Of a stretch of DNA of 64,000 nucleotides, positions 1 to 12,126 are shown in pieces. The notes beneath the pieces were generated by a model, which made no database searches, had not been told where the DNA came from, and was given only the letters and a program-made list of their open reading frames with translations. The position numbers and the translations under genes are program-made. The DNA comes from Cladorhizidae sp. MBARI D1340-BT2 (taxonomy: Eukaryota > Porifera > Demospongiae > Poecilosclerida > Cladorhizidae): the NCBI GenBank assembly GCA_028752905.1, contig JAQNBH010000007.1, forward strand, positions 41,023,872 through 41,087,871. The letters run 5' to 3'. Numbering within the stretch: the first letter of the stretch is position 1; every line of letters starts with the position of its first letter.

Positions 1-435
1 GTGGAAGATCTTCCGCAGGGATGTTGTTGGTGAAGTACAAGCCAATTACTTCATTGCTATTGACCCTCATCCATTCGTCTACTTGTTGGAAGATATGAAT
101 GATGGTTCCTCCATATCTGAATCCATTCAGATTACTATCTGATAAACTGCCCTGACATGACACAAGTCTACTTGTGTTCAAGTCACCAAAATCAGGAATG
201 TCACACGCCATTGGGAGAATGCATATGTCAAGACCCAGGAATCGTATACCTAGGTCTAGCTGATCAGTAATAGAGAGCACCTGATTCCTAAAGATACAGT
301 CAGACCCAGGGGATATGCTTCCCTCGCAGTTTCTGACTGATCCATTAAATCCTGATCCTGCTGCATGGGATCCCGGGAGAGTGATCTGATTGAACCTCAG
401 CTTGCAATACTCTGACCGTCCATTACAATTTTGAG
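1..435 (-). CDS. PI-PLC X-domain-like protein, copy L, exon 2 (partial, cut by window edge)
   Basis: This exon encodes the N-terminal part of a PLC-like phosphodiesterase (TIM-barrel) domain. It opens after an acceptor reading tgttacag (reverse complement of 436-443) in the phase left by exon 1. Visible motifs are a LPGSHAAG loop with the first active-site-type His, a GIRFLGLDIC strand, and SCQGSLSDS where related proteins usually have a Cys-His pair. No stop or frameshift occurs in the 145 codons seen. It differs from the matching 435 bases of copy R at 14 positions (about 3.2%), nine codons changing the amino acid. The 3' part lies beyond the window. The domain is recognised by motif only; enzyme activity is not shown and may be absent because of the Gln in SCQG. 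Confidence 0.8.
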
Positions 436-1032
436 CTGTAACAGGAAGGAAGAAAACAACACCTCACAATTTATACATTGACCAGATAAGGTGAGAGATA
501 ATAGTTTCAATATTTAAGGTGAGTCATGGTAGCTTATATGGAATATATATTACAAGAGCTATTCACAAGTTGCAATTGAAAGGCGATGAGACAAGACAAC
601 TCTACAGCTCTTCTTCACATTTTGTGTAATAGGAACTTGCCAACTTCAAACTCCGAAGATGCTAGAAAGTACAAATCCATAAAAAGCATGGACGAAGGTG
701 TGTGTTAAGAACTGCTTTTTATTGTATGTAACAGCAATCACCACAGTCATGGCTTAAATCAAGTAATTATGTATGTGTAATGACACATCACCATAGTCAT
801 GGCTTTGATCAAGTAATTAAGAAGAGAAAATAGATCAGAATGTCCAATTTGGTCAACCGATTTTGTTGCAAGATTCACTTTTGGCAGGAGTCTAATGTGA
901 ACGTTATTGGCATTGTTACACTGCATCACACATGCTTGAAGCAGGGTCAAGTAATCAAGTAGTCCATCAGTACGTGTATATGTTTGTCTGATAATAAGAA
1001 ATTAGGAAGTTTCACTCTTTACCTGAAGTAGA

Positions 1033-1190
1033 GATTCTAATCTCACTGCTAAAGACACGTGGGAAATCTCTAATCTCACTGCTAAAGACGCATGGGAAAT
1101 CTCTAATCTCACTGCTAAAGACACATGGGAAATATCTAATCTCACTGCTAAAGACACATGGGAAATCTCTAATTTCACTGTAAAGTGGGA
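1033..1190. repeat. 33-bp minisatellite, about 4.6 copies
   Basis: The unit taatctcactgctaaagaca begins at 1038, 1071, 1104, 1137 and 1170, exactly 33 bases apart. The mirror array is at 59737-59885. Confidence 0.9.
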
Positions 1191-2228
1191 AACCTTTGTG
1201 TAATCTAGTAATTTAGCAGCTGTGTCACATGACGAAAGTTGTCATTTAGCACTCTCAATTTAGTATGCTAGCTCTGTAAAAAGAGTTTGCTCTGACTATT
1301 TGTAATCGTGCATCCATTACCTCAGTTCATGAAAGATTAACCAAAGTATGTAAGGTCACAAAGTGCGGGTCCTATGAATGCATTCTTGTTAGCAAATGTA
1401 TTTACAGACTTCTTTACATTCTGAATACGCAAGATAAAAGACAAATCAAGTTTTGCAGACTTGCAAGCATATAATTACATTATAGAGCTCACACTTATAG
1501 TGCACAACATATCATGAATGTACCAGAAAAAAATGTGAGAGGTGTGCACAGCTTCAGTGCACAAACATATCTCCCCTCTAAGATTTGCAGGTTCGCAGAA
1601 GACGCAGAAGGCTACATGCACAGTTGTGGCTAGCAAATACCATACGGTACTATTTATACGAAACCTTTCCACACCTATAAGGTCAGTTCCTTCATAGGCC
1701 GAAAATTGACTGCACAGACATGCATTAGTTATCCCAATGCCAACCTAGGATCGTGGTTCAGCTCCATTCCAAATATTCAGTTTTGAAAACACCACCAATA
1801 TGCGTTGCATGAACTCGAAGACACACACACTAAAAATAGAGAGCATTTTCTACCGCAATTAGCCCAGGCTGGTCACTGGCATGCCCTGAGAGAGATTTAC
1901 TGAGTCGGGGAGGCAAAGAGATTTTGATGTACAAGTTGTGTAGTGTGCGAAATGAAGAAGGGTAGTTTTACTTTGTTCATAAGCTATGTGTGACCTTTAC
2001 AAACACGACTTATTTAGTCACTTTTACAACATTCATTAGTCGAACAACATAGAGGGTACACACACAAGAGAGCAATATGCATTATATGGAGGACAGTCAA
2101 GGAAGGCACCTTGAAAGGATATGCAATACTGAAGCTAAGAATAGAACCAGAAAAATACCCCCAAAAATCTGCCAAGTCAGTTAGCAGTGCAGTGCTTTCT
2201 TCCTATTTTCTATCTCTTTGTGTCTAAC

Positions 2229-2275
2229 TATCTCTCTCTCTCTCTCTATCTATCTATCTCATCTATCTGTCTCTA
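2229..2275. repeat. (CT)n/(TATC)n microsatellite
   Basis: A tctc run passes into tatc repeats. The mirror site at 58661-58720 is a longer pure gata array. Confidence 0.8.
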
Positions 2276-2789
2276 TGTCTGCTATCTAAAGCCACAAGTA
2301 ATAACCTAGAAAACCACACCTTTGTGCTCAACTATACAAGAACAAAACTTATTTTCAAGTATTGTTTGTTTGTTTGTTGTTGTGTTGTTGTGTACATCAT
2401 GGCTGAGCGCTGGAGAACTAGACCAAGTCAGAGTTCTACAAAGTTGAATTCAGAGCTTCTGGACCTCCAGGATTTTAAACACTTGCTCTAACTTGTTTAT
2501 CCTTGTCCACTACACTATCAACACATGCCATGTCTTGTTGCTATTGTTACCTATATCCACATATTCATTTTTGCACCATTGATGAACTTACACAGCAGAA
2601 TTGCTTTATTTCTGGTCATAGGAACCTTTAGAGTCCTCCAATAGTTAACCTTTTATAATGGTATACAAGATGTTTGAAGGTGGGGAGAGAGATAGAAACA
2701 TAGATCTTTTGAAGATATCTTCAACGAGGGTTTGTTTTCACACTTTTTATGGTTTTGAGGTCTTCCGTTTAAACCATCAAGGGTTGGTT

Positions 2790-3250
2790 CCCAATTATTA
2801 TGTCGCTGGCAACTAGCGACATGAAATGAAGAAACCCATTATTTTTGTGATATTGTGAACACGAAGTAGCTTCGCTTGAATTAGACTCGATTTTCTATTC
2901 TAGCTCAAGTCGCGACTCGTCGGTCCACATGTGCTGATGAGCTTTATTTGTGCTTCCAACACCACAAAAATAGAGATGAATGAGGAAAGGTTGATAGAGG
3001 CAGTAGTGAGGAACTTTCCTGGAATCTTGAAGTTTCATAAATGAATGGGTGGTACTTGTAATTCTAAGTGAAAGCTCAATTTCAATAGTTCGAAGCGATG
3101 CAATGCAATGCAATGAGGCTGATATTGAGAACAACTCGAAGCGATGCAATGCGACCCGGAACCATGCACCACACAATGCAAAGGCCTCACGATGGATGAA
3201 GCAAAGCCTTTAGTGGAGGATTCAAGGAAGCTTAAGCCCATAATTTAGTA
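2790..3250. repeat. Unclassified interspersed repeat rich in cgaagcgatgc / gcaatgcaatg
   Basis: The segment contains gattctattc-like and tcgcgactcg motifs that recur, diverged, inside the Harbinger-like MITE at 12127-12537, so it may be a related non-autonomous element. ORFs here are short and the same in style on both strands; no protein family is recognised. The mirror is 57270-57690. Confidence 0.4.
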
Positions 3251-4099
3251 AGTGAAGAAGCACTGACATTGTGAGTTTGGGTTGGGTCACCATCGACCAG
3301 TATGTCTATCCAATACAGGGAGTGAGAGAAATCACACTTGGGGCCTTGCCTAATAAAATCGCTCATATTTTAGTGTCCATGATATGATTGCCAGCAATAG
3401 CACTACTGCAGTGTTTTACATGTAGCAAACCATAGGCCTAGAGCTAGGGAACGTCATGCAGAGGCTAAAAACAGTTAAGTTTTTGAAAGATAAACTTTGG
3501 GAATTGGGAAGAAGGTGGTGCTAAAGATAAGCTTCCTGCCACCCACTCAAGGTTCATCATTTTCTTCTTCTTGGCTATACCAAATAGAGAATGAAGAGGC
3601 TGTGAGTGTGTATGTTTGAGTGTGAGTGTGTGAGTGTGAGTGTGATGTTTGTGTGTGAGTGTCTGTGCTCGAATTGTGCCAAAGCAAGCATTAGAGAAGA
3701 CTCTTGATTAGTCAGCCAATAGATTTGGCATCGATATCAAAGGGTGTCTGCAAGTGGAAAAAAGTGTGCCACAAAGAAGCCCTGTTGAAGGTGATTACTC
3801 TGCCATTAGCTATTGCAGAATCATTCCGAGCTAACCTTCAAAGGGAAGGCTAGATATTGACAGTTTTAGCACAGACAGTTCATCCGATTGGTTAAAAGAC
3901 GTGAATTCATGGTTTTGTCTGGTGTCTGAAATTCAATCTGTTGCAAAACGTGAGGAGATATTTTTAATTACTTCAGAGGAATTATCATTACAGTTAACAC
4001 CATCTTGCACCTTTGGTTATAAGAAACTGCTAATTCCATAGCTCTCCGAGTCGGATTGAAATTCACAACAGATAAGAACAACTACTTTCTCGATAATCA

Positions 4100-4165
4100 A
4101 CTTGAAATTGTATTCTCTCGATGATTCGACTAGATGCTCGAGCCTTCATCAGGAATATGAATATT
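4100..4165 (-). repeat. Isolated element X end motif (hammerhead-like core degraded)
   Basis: Minus strand reads cctgatgaaggctcgagcat, then ctagtcgaatcatcgagaga and caagttgatta. It is the same motif as the element X termini, with GAAT in place of GAAA. The mirror is at 56240-56305. Confidence 0.6.
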
Positions 4166-4334
4166 ACTCCATCTCAACATGCACGTGGACACACCCATAA
4201 CCTCTCCACTCCTAACCTGTCGAGTCTTATGCACTAGGTGTAAGACTCACACATTCCAATGTCCTGCATGTCACATGCTCCCTTCCCACACATTTCTCTC
4301 CCCCACATACCGTAACTACATTGTAAGCGTCATC

Positions 4335-4690
4335 ACAGCAAGTACCTACTGTGCTGGCCCACTATGCTGTTTTCTAGTGTCTAGGATTAGGCTGGGTACA
4401 GATAGCAAGCACCCACTGTGCTGGCCCACTAGGCTGTTTTCTAGTGTCTAGGATTAGGCTGGGTACAGGTAGCAAGCACCCACTGTGCTGGCCCACTATG
4501 CTGTTTTCTAGTGTCTAGGATTAGGCTGCGTACAGGTAGCAAGCACCCACTGTGCTGGCCCACTATGCTGTTTTCTAGTGTCTAGGATTAGGCTGGGTAC
4601 AGGTAGTAAGTACCCACTGTGTATGCTGTTTTCTAGTGTCTAAGATTAGGCTGGACACATATAGCAAGCATCCAATATATAGCCTTGGTT
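4335..4690. repeat. 67-bp minisatellite, about 5 copies
   Basis: The segment gtgctggcccactatgctgt recurs at 67-base spacing (4351, 4418 and onward). The mirror array at 55580-56070 has about 7 copies. Confidence 0.9.
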
Positions 4691-4949
4691 GGAATTTACA
4701 AAGTGAACAAGAAGGTTAGCAATGGCGACGACTTGGATGGAGCTGTTGTCAATGAAAGGAAGTTTTAGAGAAACCGAAGGTCAAGAGTAGCAACAGCTCT
4801 AGAGTCATCAGCTGGATATTGAAACAACCAGCAAACCCTCACCTAGAGCTAGTCACATGCCCCGGATACTTTCACTCATCTCTAAGACAGATAAAGCTCT
4901 CTGGTCCCCAGAGGAAAAACTTCTTGGCCTTGCCCACCTTTCAGATCTA

Positions 4950-5560
4950 GATTTTATATCTCCAATCAGAACATACATAGATGATGTAATGTGTTGGGTT
5001 GTGCTTGTTGTTTTTGGCTGCATATTATTACTTGCATGTTAATTTTGTGCTGTTGAAACAAAAAACGGTCGATGTTGCTCAGCTGCACCTTCGACATGGC
5101 CTAAAATACCCAACCAGAGGACGTGTTTGCATTCTTAAAGGCCATTTTTGGTGAGTAGGTGTTTTCCGGTGTTTTCCGAGGCTCTAGTTTCACTTGTAAC
5201 TAGAACCTTGACAAAAACTGTTGTCTATCCTATAGTGTTGCTAAGACACCCAACCACAAATAATAACTCCCCCGCCCCGCCTTCTTTTCAAACTCAGCAA
5301 AAGAGGACTCGAAGCCATAACTCGAATCTTTGAAGACCTAGCTAGAACTAGGGATAAATCTTGCGCACAGAGAGTCTATCACTTGTTACTTGGGAACCCT
5401 TAGGATTTAGAGACATCCTCCATCCCTTAGATGGTGTAATAGATGCTTCACTTAACACAAGTGGAGACGGAGTTCATCACTGCATCCAGCCAGGCTCTCC
5501 AACTGAATCCACAATTTGTAAAATACTGACTAAAATACACAAGCTACCGATAGCAAGGAA
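4950..5560 (+). other. Conserved unclassified segment, broken ORFs
   Basis: This stretch has no long ORF on the left. Its mirror carries a 132-codon minus-strand ORF. The plus strand around 5500-5570 reads ICKILTKIHKLP, faintly like the PKIHK motif of reverse transcriptases of Penelope/DIRS type, but the support is too weak for a call. Confidence 0.25.
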
Positions 5561-5884
5561 ATCCTGTCATTAGTCCCACAGCTTGAGTGGTTTGCCAATG
5601 CCAGATTTTTGCCTCTGGACGCCAGATCTTAATCCTGAAAAGCAATTCGGTAAAGGTTCTGGGGAGGAGTATATAGCTTTCTTGCTAACTTCATCACATG
5701 AATGCAGGTGTGAATCACTCTATGAATAATTGAATAAATTCTCATGCTTCACAACCTGGGAGCCTATCAGTCATTCCAGTAGTACCTTGTATCTGTGGAT
5801 GTCTCGATGAAGTCCATCTAGCACTCATCCTACTCCCCCAACCAGGATCATTCAAGAATGGTGAAGGGCAAAGGCTAGAAACAA

Positions 5885-6555
5885 GAGCTAGGGCTGAAAA
5901 TAAAGAGTAGGGCTAGGGCTGGAAGTAAAGGGGCTGGAAATAAAAAGTAGGGCTAGGGCTGGAAATAAAGAGTAGGGCTAGGGCTGGAAATAAAGAGTAG
6001 GGCTAGGCTGGAAATAAAGAGTAGGGCTAGGGCTGGAAATAAAACGTAGGGCTAGGGATGGAAATAAAGAGTAGGGCTAGGGCTGAAAATAAAGAGTAGG
6101 GCTAGGGTTGGAAGTAAAGGGTAGGGCTAGGGCTGGAAATAAAGAGTAGGGCTAGGGCTGGAAATAAAGAGTAAGGCTAGGGCTGAAAATAAAGAAGAGT
6201 AGGGCTAGGGCTGGAAGTAAAGGGTATGGCTAGGGCTGGAAATAAAAAGTAGGGCTAGGGCTGGAAATAAAGAGTAGGGCTAGGGCTGGAAATAAAGAGT
6301 AGGGCTAGGCTGGAAATAAAGAGTAGGGCTAGGGCTGGAAATAAAGAGTAGGGCTAGGGCTGGAAATAAAGAGTAGGGCTAGGGCTGGAAATAAAGAGTA
6401 GGGCTAGGGCTGAAAATAAAGAGTAGGGCTAGGGCTGGAAGTAAAGGGTAGGGCTAGGGCTGGATATCAAAAGTAGGGCTAGGGCTGTAGAAATAAAGGG
6501 TAGCTCTAGGGCTGGAAATAAAGAGTAGGGCGAGGGCTGGAAATAAAGAGTATCA
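5885..6555. repeat. 25-bp minisatellite, about 27 copies, expanded only in the left arm
   Basis: The unit gtagggctagggctggaaat + aaaga is spaced 25 bases (for example gagta at 6321 and 6346). The right-arm counterpart at 54296-54370 has only about three units (tactctttatttccagccct). Confidence 0.95.
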
Positions 6556-6629
6556 AAACAGACAGTTCCCAAAATATATGAACCACTTTCTGAGTGTACT
6601 ACAGTAAGTTAGTTAGCTTGCTCCTCCGC

Positions 6630-6960
6630 CTGTTGAATCAACTCCTGAGAAACAAGTTGCCTCCAGAGTACAACACCTGAGAATCAAGTTGCCTCCAGTG
6701 CATACCACCTGAGAATCAAGTTGCCTCCAGACCACAACACCTGAGAAACAAGATGCGCACAACATCTGAGAAACAAGTTGACTCAAGAGCACAACACCTG
6801 ACAAACAAGTTGCCTCCAGAGCACAACACCTGCGAAACAAGTTGCCTCCCAGCACAACAGCTGATAAACAAGTTGCATCTAGAGCAAAACACCTGAGAAA
6901 CAAGGTGCCTCCAGAGAACAACACCTGAGAAACAAGTTGCCTACAGAGCACAACAGAGTG
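6630..6960. repeat. 32-bp minisatellite, about 10 copies
   Basis: The unit is acaacacctgagaaacaagt + tgcctccagagc. The array starts right after cctgttgaatcaactcc, which also marks the end of the mirror array at 52680-53170. Confidence 0.9.
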
Positions 6961-7339
6961 CTTGGGAGTACCAACATGCAACAGCGAGAGCTAGGGCTGG
7001 ACCTAGGATAATGAAGGGCCTCGCTTCCCAGGTAACAACACTGGCGTCAGTGATCACAAATATATTTTTATAGGTAGCCTGGTAAACTTGGTCTCTTGGT
7101 GACTCTGCCCCTTAATACGGACATGGCATATACCCTGTTAAGAACCTTATGTTCAGCTGTCAGCATCATCTACACTAAGAGGGGGTGGGTGGGTAACATG
7201 TCTTGTATAATGTAGGAAGTTTGTTTGATAAGTTGAGTGACCTCCAGTGGATGTTTGCTATGATCAGGAGTGGAGAACAAGAACGAGTGTGGGATGGGGT
7301 TCCTGTGGAGGGGAAGGAGAACTACTACCTCAATTGCCT

Positions 7340-7515
7340 CTATCACCCCACCACTCCCTCCACCATCACTACCCACCCCTCCACCATATTCCTGCTCCAC
7401 CATCACCTCCTCCCCTCCGCCTTCACTACCGTCCCCATCCACCATCACCACCCTCACCATCCAGCACCCTGCCCCTCCGCCATCACCACCCTCCTCCTCC
7501 AGCACCTCTTTAATC
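7340..7515. repeat. CACC/CTCC-rich low-complexity tract
   Basis: A cytosine-rich, G-poor tract (caccatcacc, cctccaccat) gives open frames rich in His, Pro and Ser on the plus strand and Gly on the minus. The mirror is 51960-52300. I reject all ORFs here as coding. Confidence 0.85.
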
Positions 7516-7764
7516 ACTATAATTATATCCCCATCCCGACAATTCTCCCTATGAAACAATGCTATTAAATAATTAGCATTGTGTCACATGACCCAAGGCT
7601 TGCCAAGCCATTAGGCAGGATGATAACTAAAAGTTGTTTCTTGAAATAAACTTTGCTCCAGCACCAACAGAACTCTCTGCCAGAGCTGTAAGCTCATAGG
7701 CTTATGCAATCATATTCACAATAGAACTTGGATCAATTATCAATACTCCATAGGTCAGTGTCAG

Positions 7765-8075
7765 GTAGGGTTAGGGTTAGGGCAATAGCTAGGGTTAGGG
7801 CTAGGACAATGGCTAGGGTTAAGGTTGTGGCTGTGGCTAGGGTTATGGCTAGGACAGTGGCTACAGTTAGGTCAAGGGTTGTGGCTAGGGCTATGGCTAG
7901 AGTTAGGGCCAGGGCAGGGGCTAGGGTTAAGACTAGGGCAATGGCCAGGGTCAGGAGGGTTAAGACTAGGGCAATGGCCAGGGTCAGGAGGGTTAAGACT
8001 AGGGCAATGGCCAGGTCAGGAGGGTTAAGACTAGGGCAATGGCCAGGTCAGGAGGGTTAAGACTAGGGCAATTGC
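7765..8075. repeat. Telomere-like interstitial repeat (TTAGGG and GGGCTAGG variants)
   Basis: The tract starts with three perfect-like units (agggttagggttagggc), then decays into gggctagggcaatggccag units of about 23 bases. The plus strand carries the G-rich strand. The mirror at 51375-51750 has the C-rich strand. Confidence 0.85.
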
Positions 8076-8154
8076 TAAACCAATCTAACAATCATCTGAC
8101 GGTGCCAATGATTTCATCATGATGATGTAATACTAGGATTATGACCCGAAGAAT

Positions 8155-8711
8155 ATCTCTACTTGAAGACAGCACAGCATGAATGGCTGTACAATTTTAA
8201 CTAGTACTCATGTCCTTGTCAATAAGTGACAGCACATTCTTTGTCTTACTCTACACTGGCTAGGAGAGAGTGCTAGAGTTAGATAGGAAACAACTTTGAA
8301 CTCTGGATATCCACAGTTGGTCCTAGATTGTCCGCGGCCCAGCAGGATAAACAGGTTTGGTCGGCTTCATTGAGAGAGGGGGAAATGATTTCACAGCTAT
8401 TGTGCTGGCAGTGAACTAGCATTGCACTCACAAGGTGCCTCTGTGGGGTTTAGATGACCTGAGGCAAAATACTCGGCAGAATTAGATGAGCATCCTTCGC
8501 ACATCAGAGAAGGCTGGGCTCACCTCATTGCTAGACAACCATTCTTGCAAGGGGAGGCAAGGGGCATGGTGAACCGGAACTCTCTCTAAATATGTCCCTT
8601 CAGTTCTATTCACTGAAGCAACTCCCAGCATATGGCCCCAATGGCCCCACATGGCTAACTAGGCAGAACCATTACCTCCCACACTACCCATATAAAGTAC
8701 CTAGAGGTGGT
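8155..8711. repeat. First unit of a 557-bp tandem duplication (left arm only)
   Basis: atctctacttgaagacagca occurs at 8155 and again at 8712. The sequence between is repeated with few differences (for example ctggctaggagagagtgcta in both). The right arm has one copy (50620-51185). Confidence 0.85.
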
Positions 8712-9262
8712 ATCTCTACTTGAAGACAGCACAGCATGAATGGTGTACAACTTTAACTAGTACTCATGTCCTTGTCAATAAGTGACAGCACATTCTTTGT
8801 TCTACTACACTGGCTAGGAGAGAGTGCTAGAGTTAGATAGGAAACAACTTTGAACTCTGGATATACACAGTTGGTCCTAGATTGTGCGTGGCAGAGCCAG
8901 CAGACTATACAGGTTTGGTCGGCTTCATTGAGAGAGGGGGAAATGAATTTCACACCTATTGTGCTGGCAGAGAAATAGCATTGCACTCACAAGGTGCCTC
9001 TGTGGGGTCCAGATGACCTGAGGCAATATACTCGGCAGAATTGGATGAGCATCCTTCGCACATCAGAGAAGGCTGGGCTCACCTCGTTGCTAGACAACCA
9101 TTCTTGCAAGGGGAGGGGAGGCGCATGGGAAACCGGAACTCTCTCTCTCTAAATATGTCCCTTCAGTTCTGTTCACTGAAGCAACTCCCAGCATATGGCC
9201 ACATGGCTAACTATGCAGAACCATTACCTCCCACCTCACACACGCAAGCATGTTTTTAATTA
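8712..9262. repeat. Second unit of the 557-bp tandem duplication
   Basis: Follows the first unit directly; small indels, such as the shorter ggggaggggaggcgcatggg stretch, distinguish the two. Confidence 0.85.
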
Positions 9263-9415
9263 CCATCTAGCCATTTCCTTATATGGCAGTGTGCCTGCTC
9301 ATATATGTGGTAGGTGGCACATGATGCTCAGCATTGTCCAGGTGGGATGGAGTGACTGATGGCCAACTAGGCAGAACCATTACCTCACACCTCACGCATG
9401 CACCATTGAATGCAC

Positions 9416-9440
9416 ACACACACACACGCACACACACATT
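9416..9440. repeat. (CA)n microsatellite
   Basis: cacacacacacacacgcaca; mirror (TG)n at 50467-50487. Confidence 0.9.
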
Positions 9441-10014
9441 CTGATGTACAGTCACATGGCCATCCCCTGTATTTATAGTAGTCTGTATTGCACTTTTAAA
9501 GCTAATTACAATAACTTTCCTCAAATTTTTAGGCAGAGGTTTTGGCAGCTGCTAAATGTCGTTATTTTAATGTTCTCTAATTCAAGTAATTGTCTACAAA
9601 ATCAGAGGTGGCAAGGCAAATAAGGACCAATAGCGGCATTATCTGAATAAGAAGATTATGACCTTAGACAGACCTTCCCAACTATGGGAAGAATAGAAGC
9701 ATAGATGCTAAATCCAGAATTTAATGGTACCTAACCCAGGGTTCTGCCCCCCAACCCCAAATTAACCTAAACCTAAATAAAAGCCTCAGAAGACCTTATG
9801 GCGAAGATAATTTACCATCAGCCCTGGTTAGCAAATCTTCATCCAAACGGGAACCACATAATTATGTTAATGGAAGTGTGGCTGCTGTTGGGAGGGGGGG
9901 AGGGGGCGGAGAGGAGGAAGGAACCCATGATGAAAGAGGAGAGCTTGGGAGGATTTTGAATCACCATTCAGAACTGCTGCCAGCCAGTAACCTTACCACC
10001 TTGATCTGTACTGC

Positions 10015-10875
10015 AAGATGACGCAGACATACTCATAGGCTCAGCATGAAGACATACTCATAGGCTAACACTGCAAGATGACGCAGACATACTCATAGGC
10101 TCAGCACTGCAAGATGACGCAGACATACTCATAGGCTCAGCACTAGAAGATGATGCAGACATACTCATAGGCTCAGCACTGCCAAATGATGCAGACATAC
10201 TCATAGGCTCAGCACTGCAAGATGACGCAGACATACTCATAGGCTCAGCACTGCCAGCTGACACAGATATACTCATAGGCTCAGCACTGCAAGATGACAC
10301 AGACATAGTCATAGGCTCAGCACTACAAGATGATGGAGACATACTCATAGCCTCAGCACTGCAAGATGACGCAGACATACTCATAGGCTCAGCACTGCAA
10401 GATGACGCAAACATACTCATAGGCTCAGCACTGCCAGATGACACAGACATACTCATAGGCTCAGCACTGCAAGATGACACAGACATACTCATAGGCTCAG
10501 CACTGCAAGATGACACAGACATACTCATAGGCTCAGTACTTCAAGATGATGCAGACATACTCATAGGCTCAGCACTGCAAGATGACGCAGACATACCCAT
10601 AGGCTCAGCATGCAGACATACCCATAGGCTCAGCACTGCAAGATGATTCAGACATACTCGCAGGCCCAGCACTGCAAGATGACACAGACATACTCATAGG
10701 CTCAGCATGCAGACATATTCATAGGCTCAGCACTGCAAGATGACGCAGACATACCCATAGGCTCAGCACTGCAAGATGATTCAGACATACTCACAGGCTC
10801 AGCACTGCAAGATGACGCAGACATACTCATAGGCTCAGCACTGCAAGATGACGCAGACATACTCATAGGCTCAGA
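10015..10875. repeat. 36-bp minisatellite, about 24 copies
   Basis: The unit tactcataggctcagcactg + caagatgacgcagaca gives 12-residue repeats in every frame (MSMSASSCSAEP on the minus strand), because 36 is a multiple of three and the unit lacks stops. Several units are truncated. The mirror array is 48305-49805. I treat it as non-coding intronic satellite. Confidence 0.95.
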
Positions 10876-11599
10876 AGTTATTTGGTTGCTTAGCAACAAA
10901 ACACAAAGCAAGACTGGCAATACCAAAGCATCGTCTGTTGTTGTTTATAAGATAAATAGACGATCACTATCGGGAGAGTGAAGGGTGTGGTGTGTGAATA
11001 GGCAGCCCCGACTCAGCAGAAGCACAGAATAAGAGGTGGGCTTAGTGAGGAAAACCTTAAATCAAGAGTTTGTAATTAAAGGTTGTTTGTTTCACACTCG
11101 GGAAGGGTCATCAAGTCAGATTTGATATCCTATGGTGGTGGAGAAAACATGAAAGGGTTAAAAAGGGTGGGGAGGGGAACACTTCCTGGAAGTGTCATGT
11201 AAAGGGTGACTCAATTCCTCTTCTATTATAATCACCCCAACCCCAATTTGGTAAATCCTGGCATGGCCCTTGTTGACAAGAAAGCCTGGTCATGTGCTGC
11301 TGCCTGCTACACCATAACCAGAGACAAATTGTTTGCACTGCATTCAGAGTTTGCCAAGAATACTATAGTCTCCAAGCACCCACCACCCATGCAACACAGC
11401 CAAGTTTAGCAAACGGATATGCTCCTCTTGAATAGACTTAAACTCTATTCTTGCAGTGAATATGGTTGCATACATTTTCTCTCCTAGCATTTCTGTATAT
11501 AGCTATGTGTATACTCTCTCCTGACATGGCCACTTTGTCTGAGCCTATCTAGACATTGCTGCTCAGCTTTTCTGCTGGAGCTCACTATTTTTTCCCTTT

Positions 11600-11880
11600 T
11601 CTCCAGTGCTAATCAAACAATGCTAGCCTTGGGCTCCCTTCTTAAACAGTGCTAGCCTTTGTTCCAGCTTGTCCGGGCCCCCTTCTTAAACAGTGCTAGA
11701 CTTTGCTCCAGCTTGTCTGGGCTTCCTTCTCAAACAATGCTAGCCTTTGCTCCAGCTTGTCTGAACTCCCTTCTCAAACATTGCTAGCCTTTGTTCCAGC
11801 TGGCTCTCTACTCAAACAGTGCTCGCCTTAGTTCCAGCTTGTCTGGGCTTCCTTCTCAATCTGTTTCCCCACACTTTGTT
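11600..11880. repeat. 44-bp minisatellite, about 6 copies
   Basis: The unit cagtgctagcctttgctcca + gcttgtctgggctcccttct recurs 44 bases apart (11647, 11691). The mirror is at 42940-43235. Confidence 0.9.
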
Positions 11881-12126
11881 CTGTAGTTGAGTTTCTTCGT
11901 GCAGAGCACAGAAGGTGCCACTAACATCTCCTGCTTCGAGCTTCTCAGCTAGCTCGGAAGTGTGAATAGCACATTAGCGTAATTTGTGCAATTACGACCA
12001 TCCACCTCTGCCAATGAATGCATATAATGATGTCTCCAAGACTATGACATTTCAGTGCCCAGACCAAAAAGATACACTAGTGCTAATTTACACCACCTGC
12101 AGCTTCACCTCTTCAAGCAGCTCTTA

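Noticed and set aside
2895..3241. Two overlapping ORFs of 68 and 93 codons
   Set aside because: They run through an interspersed repeat; the mirror copy does not keep the frames, and no family is recognised.
5361..5573. Reverse transcriptase of Penelope or DIRS type
   Set aside because: Only a KIHK-like word is seen, with no supporting motifs around it on either arm.
7170..7568. Gly-rich or Pro/His-rich ORFs on both strands
   Set aside because: Low-complexity CACC/CTCC tract; no start, domain or conservation of frame in the mirror.
7765..7800. True chromosome end
   Set aside because: TTAGGG units are few, degenerate and flanked by matching arm sequence on both sides.
10015..10875. CRISPR array
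   Set aside because: Units are head-to-tail with no unique spacers, and the DNA is eukaryotic.
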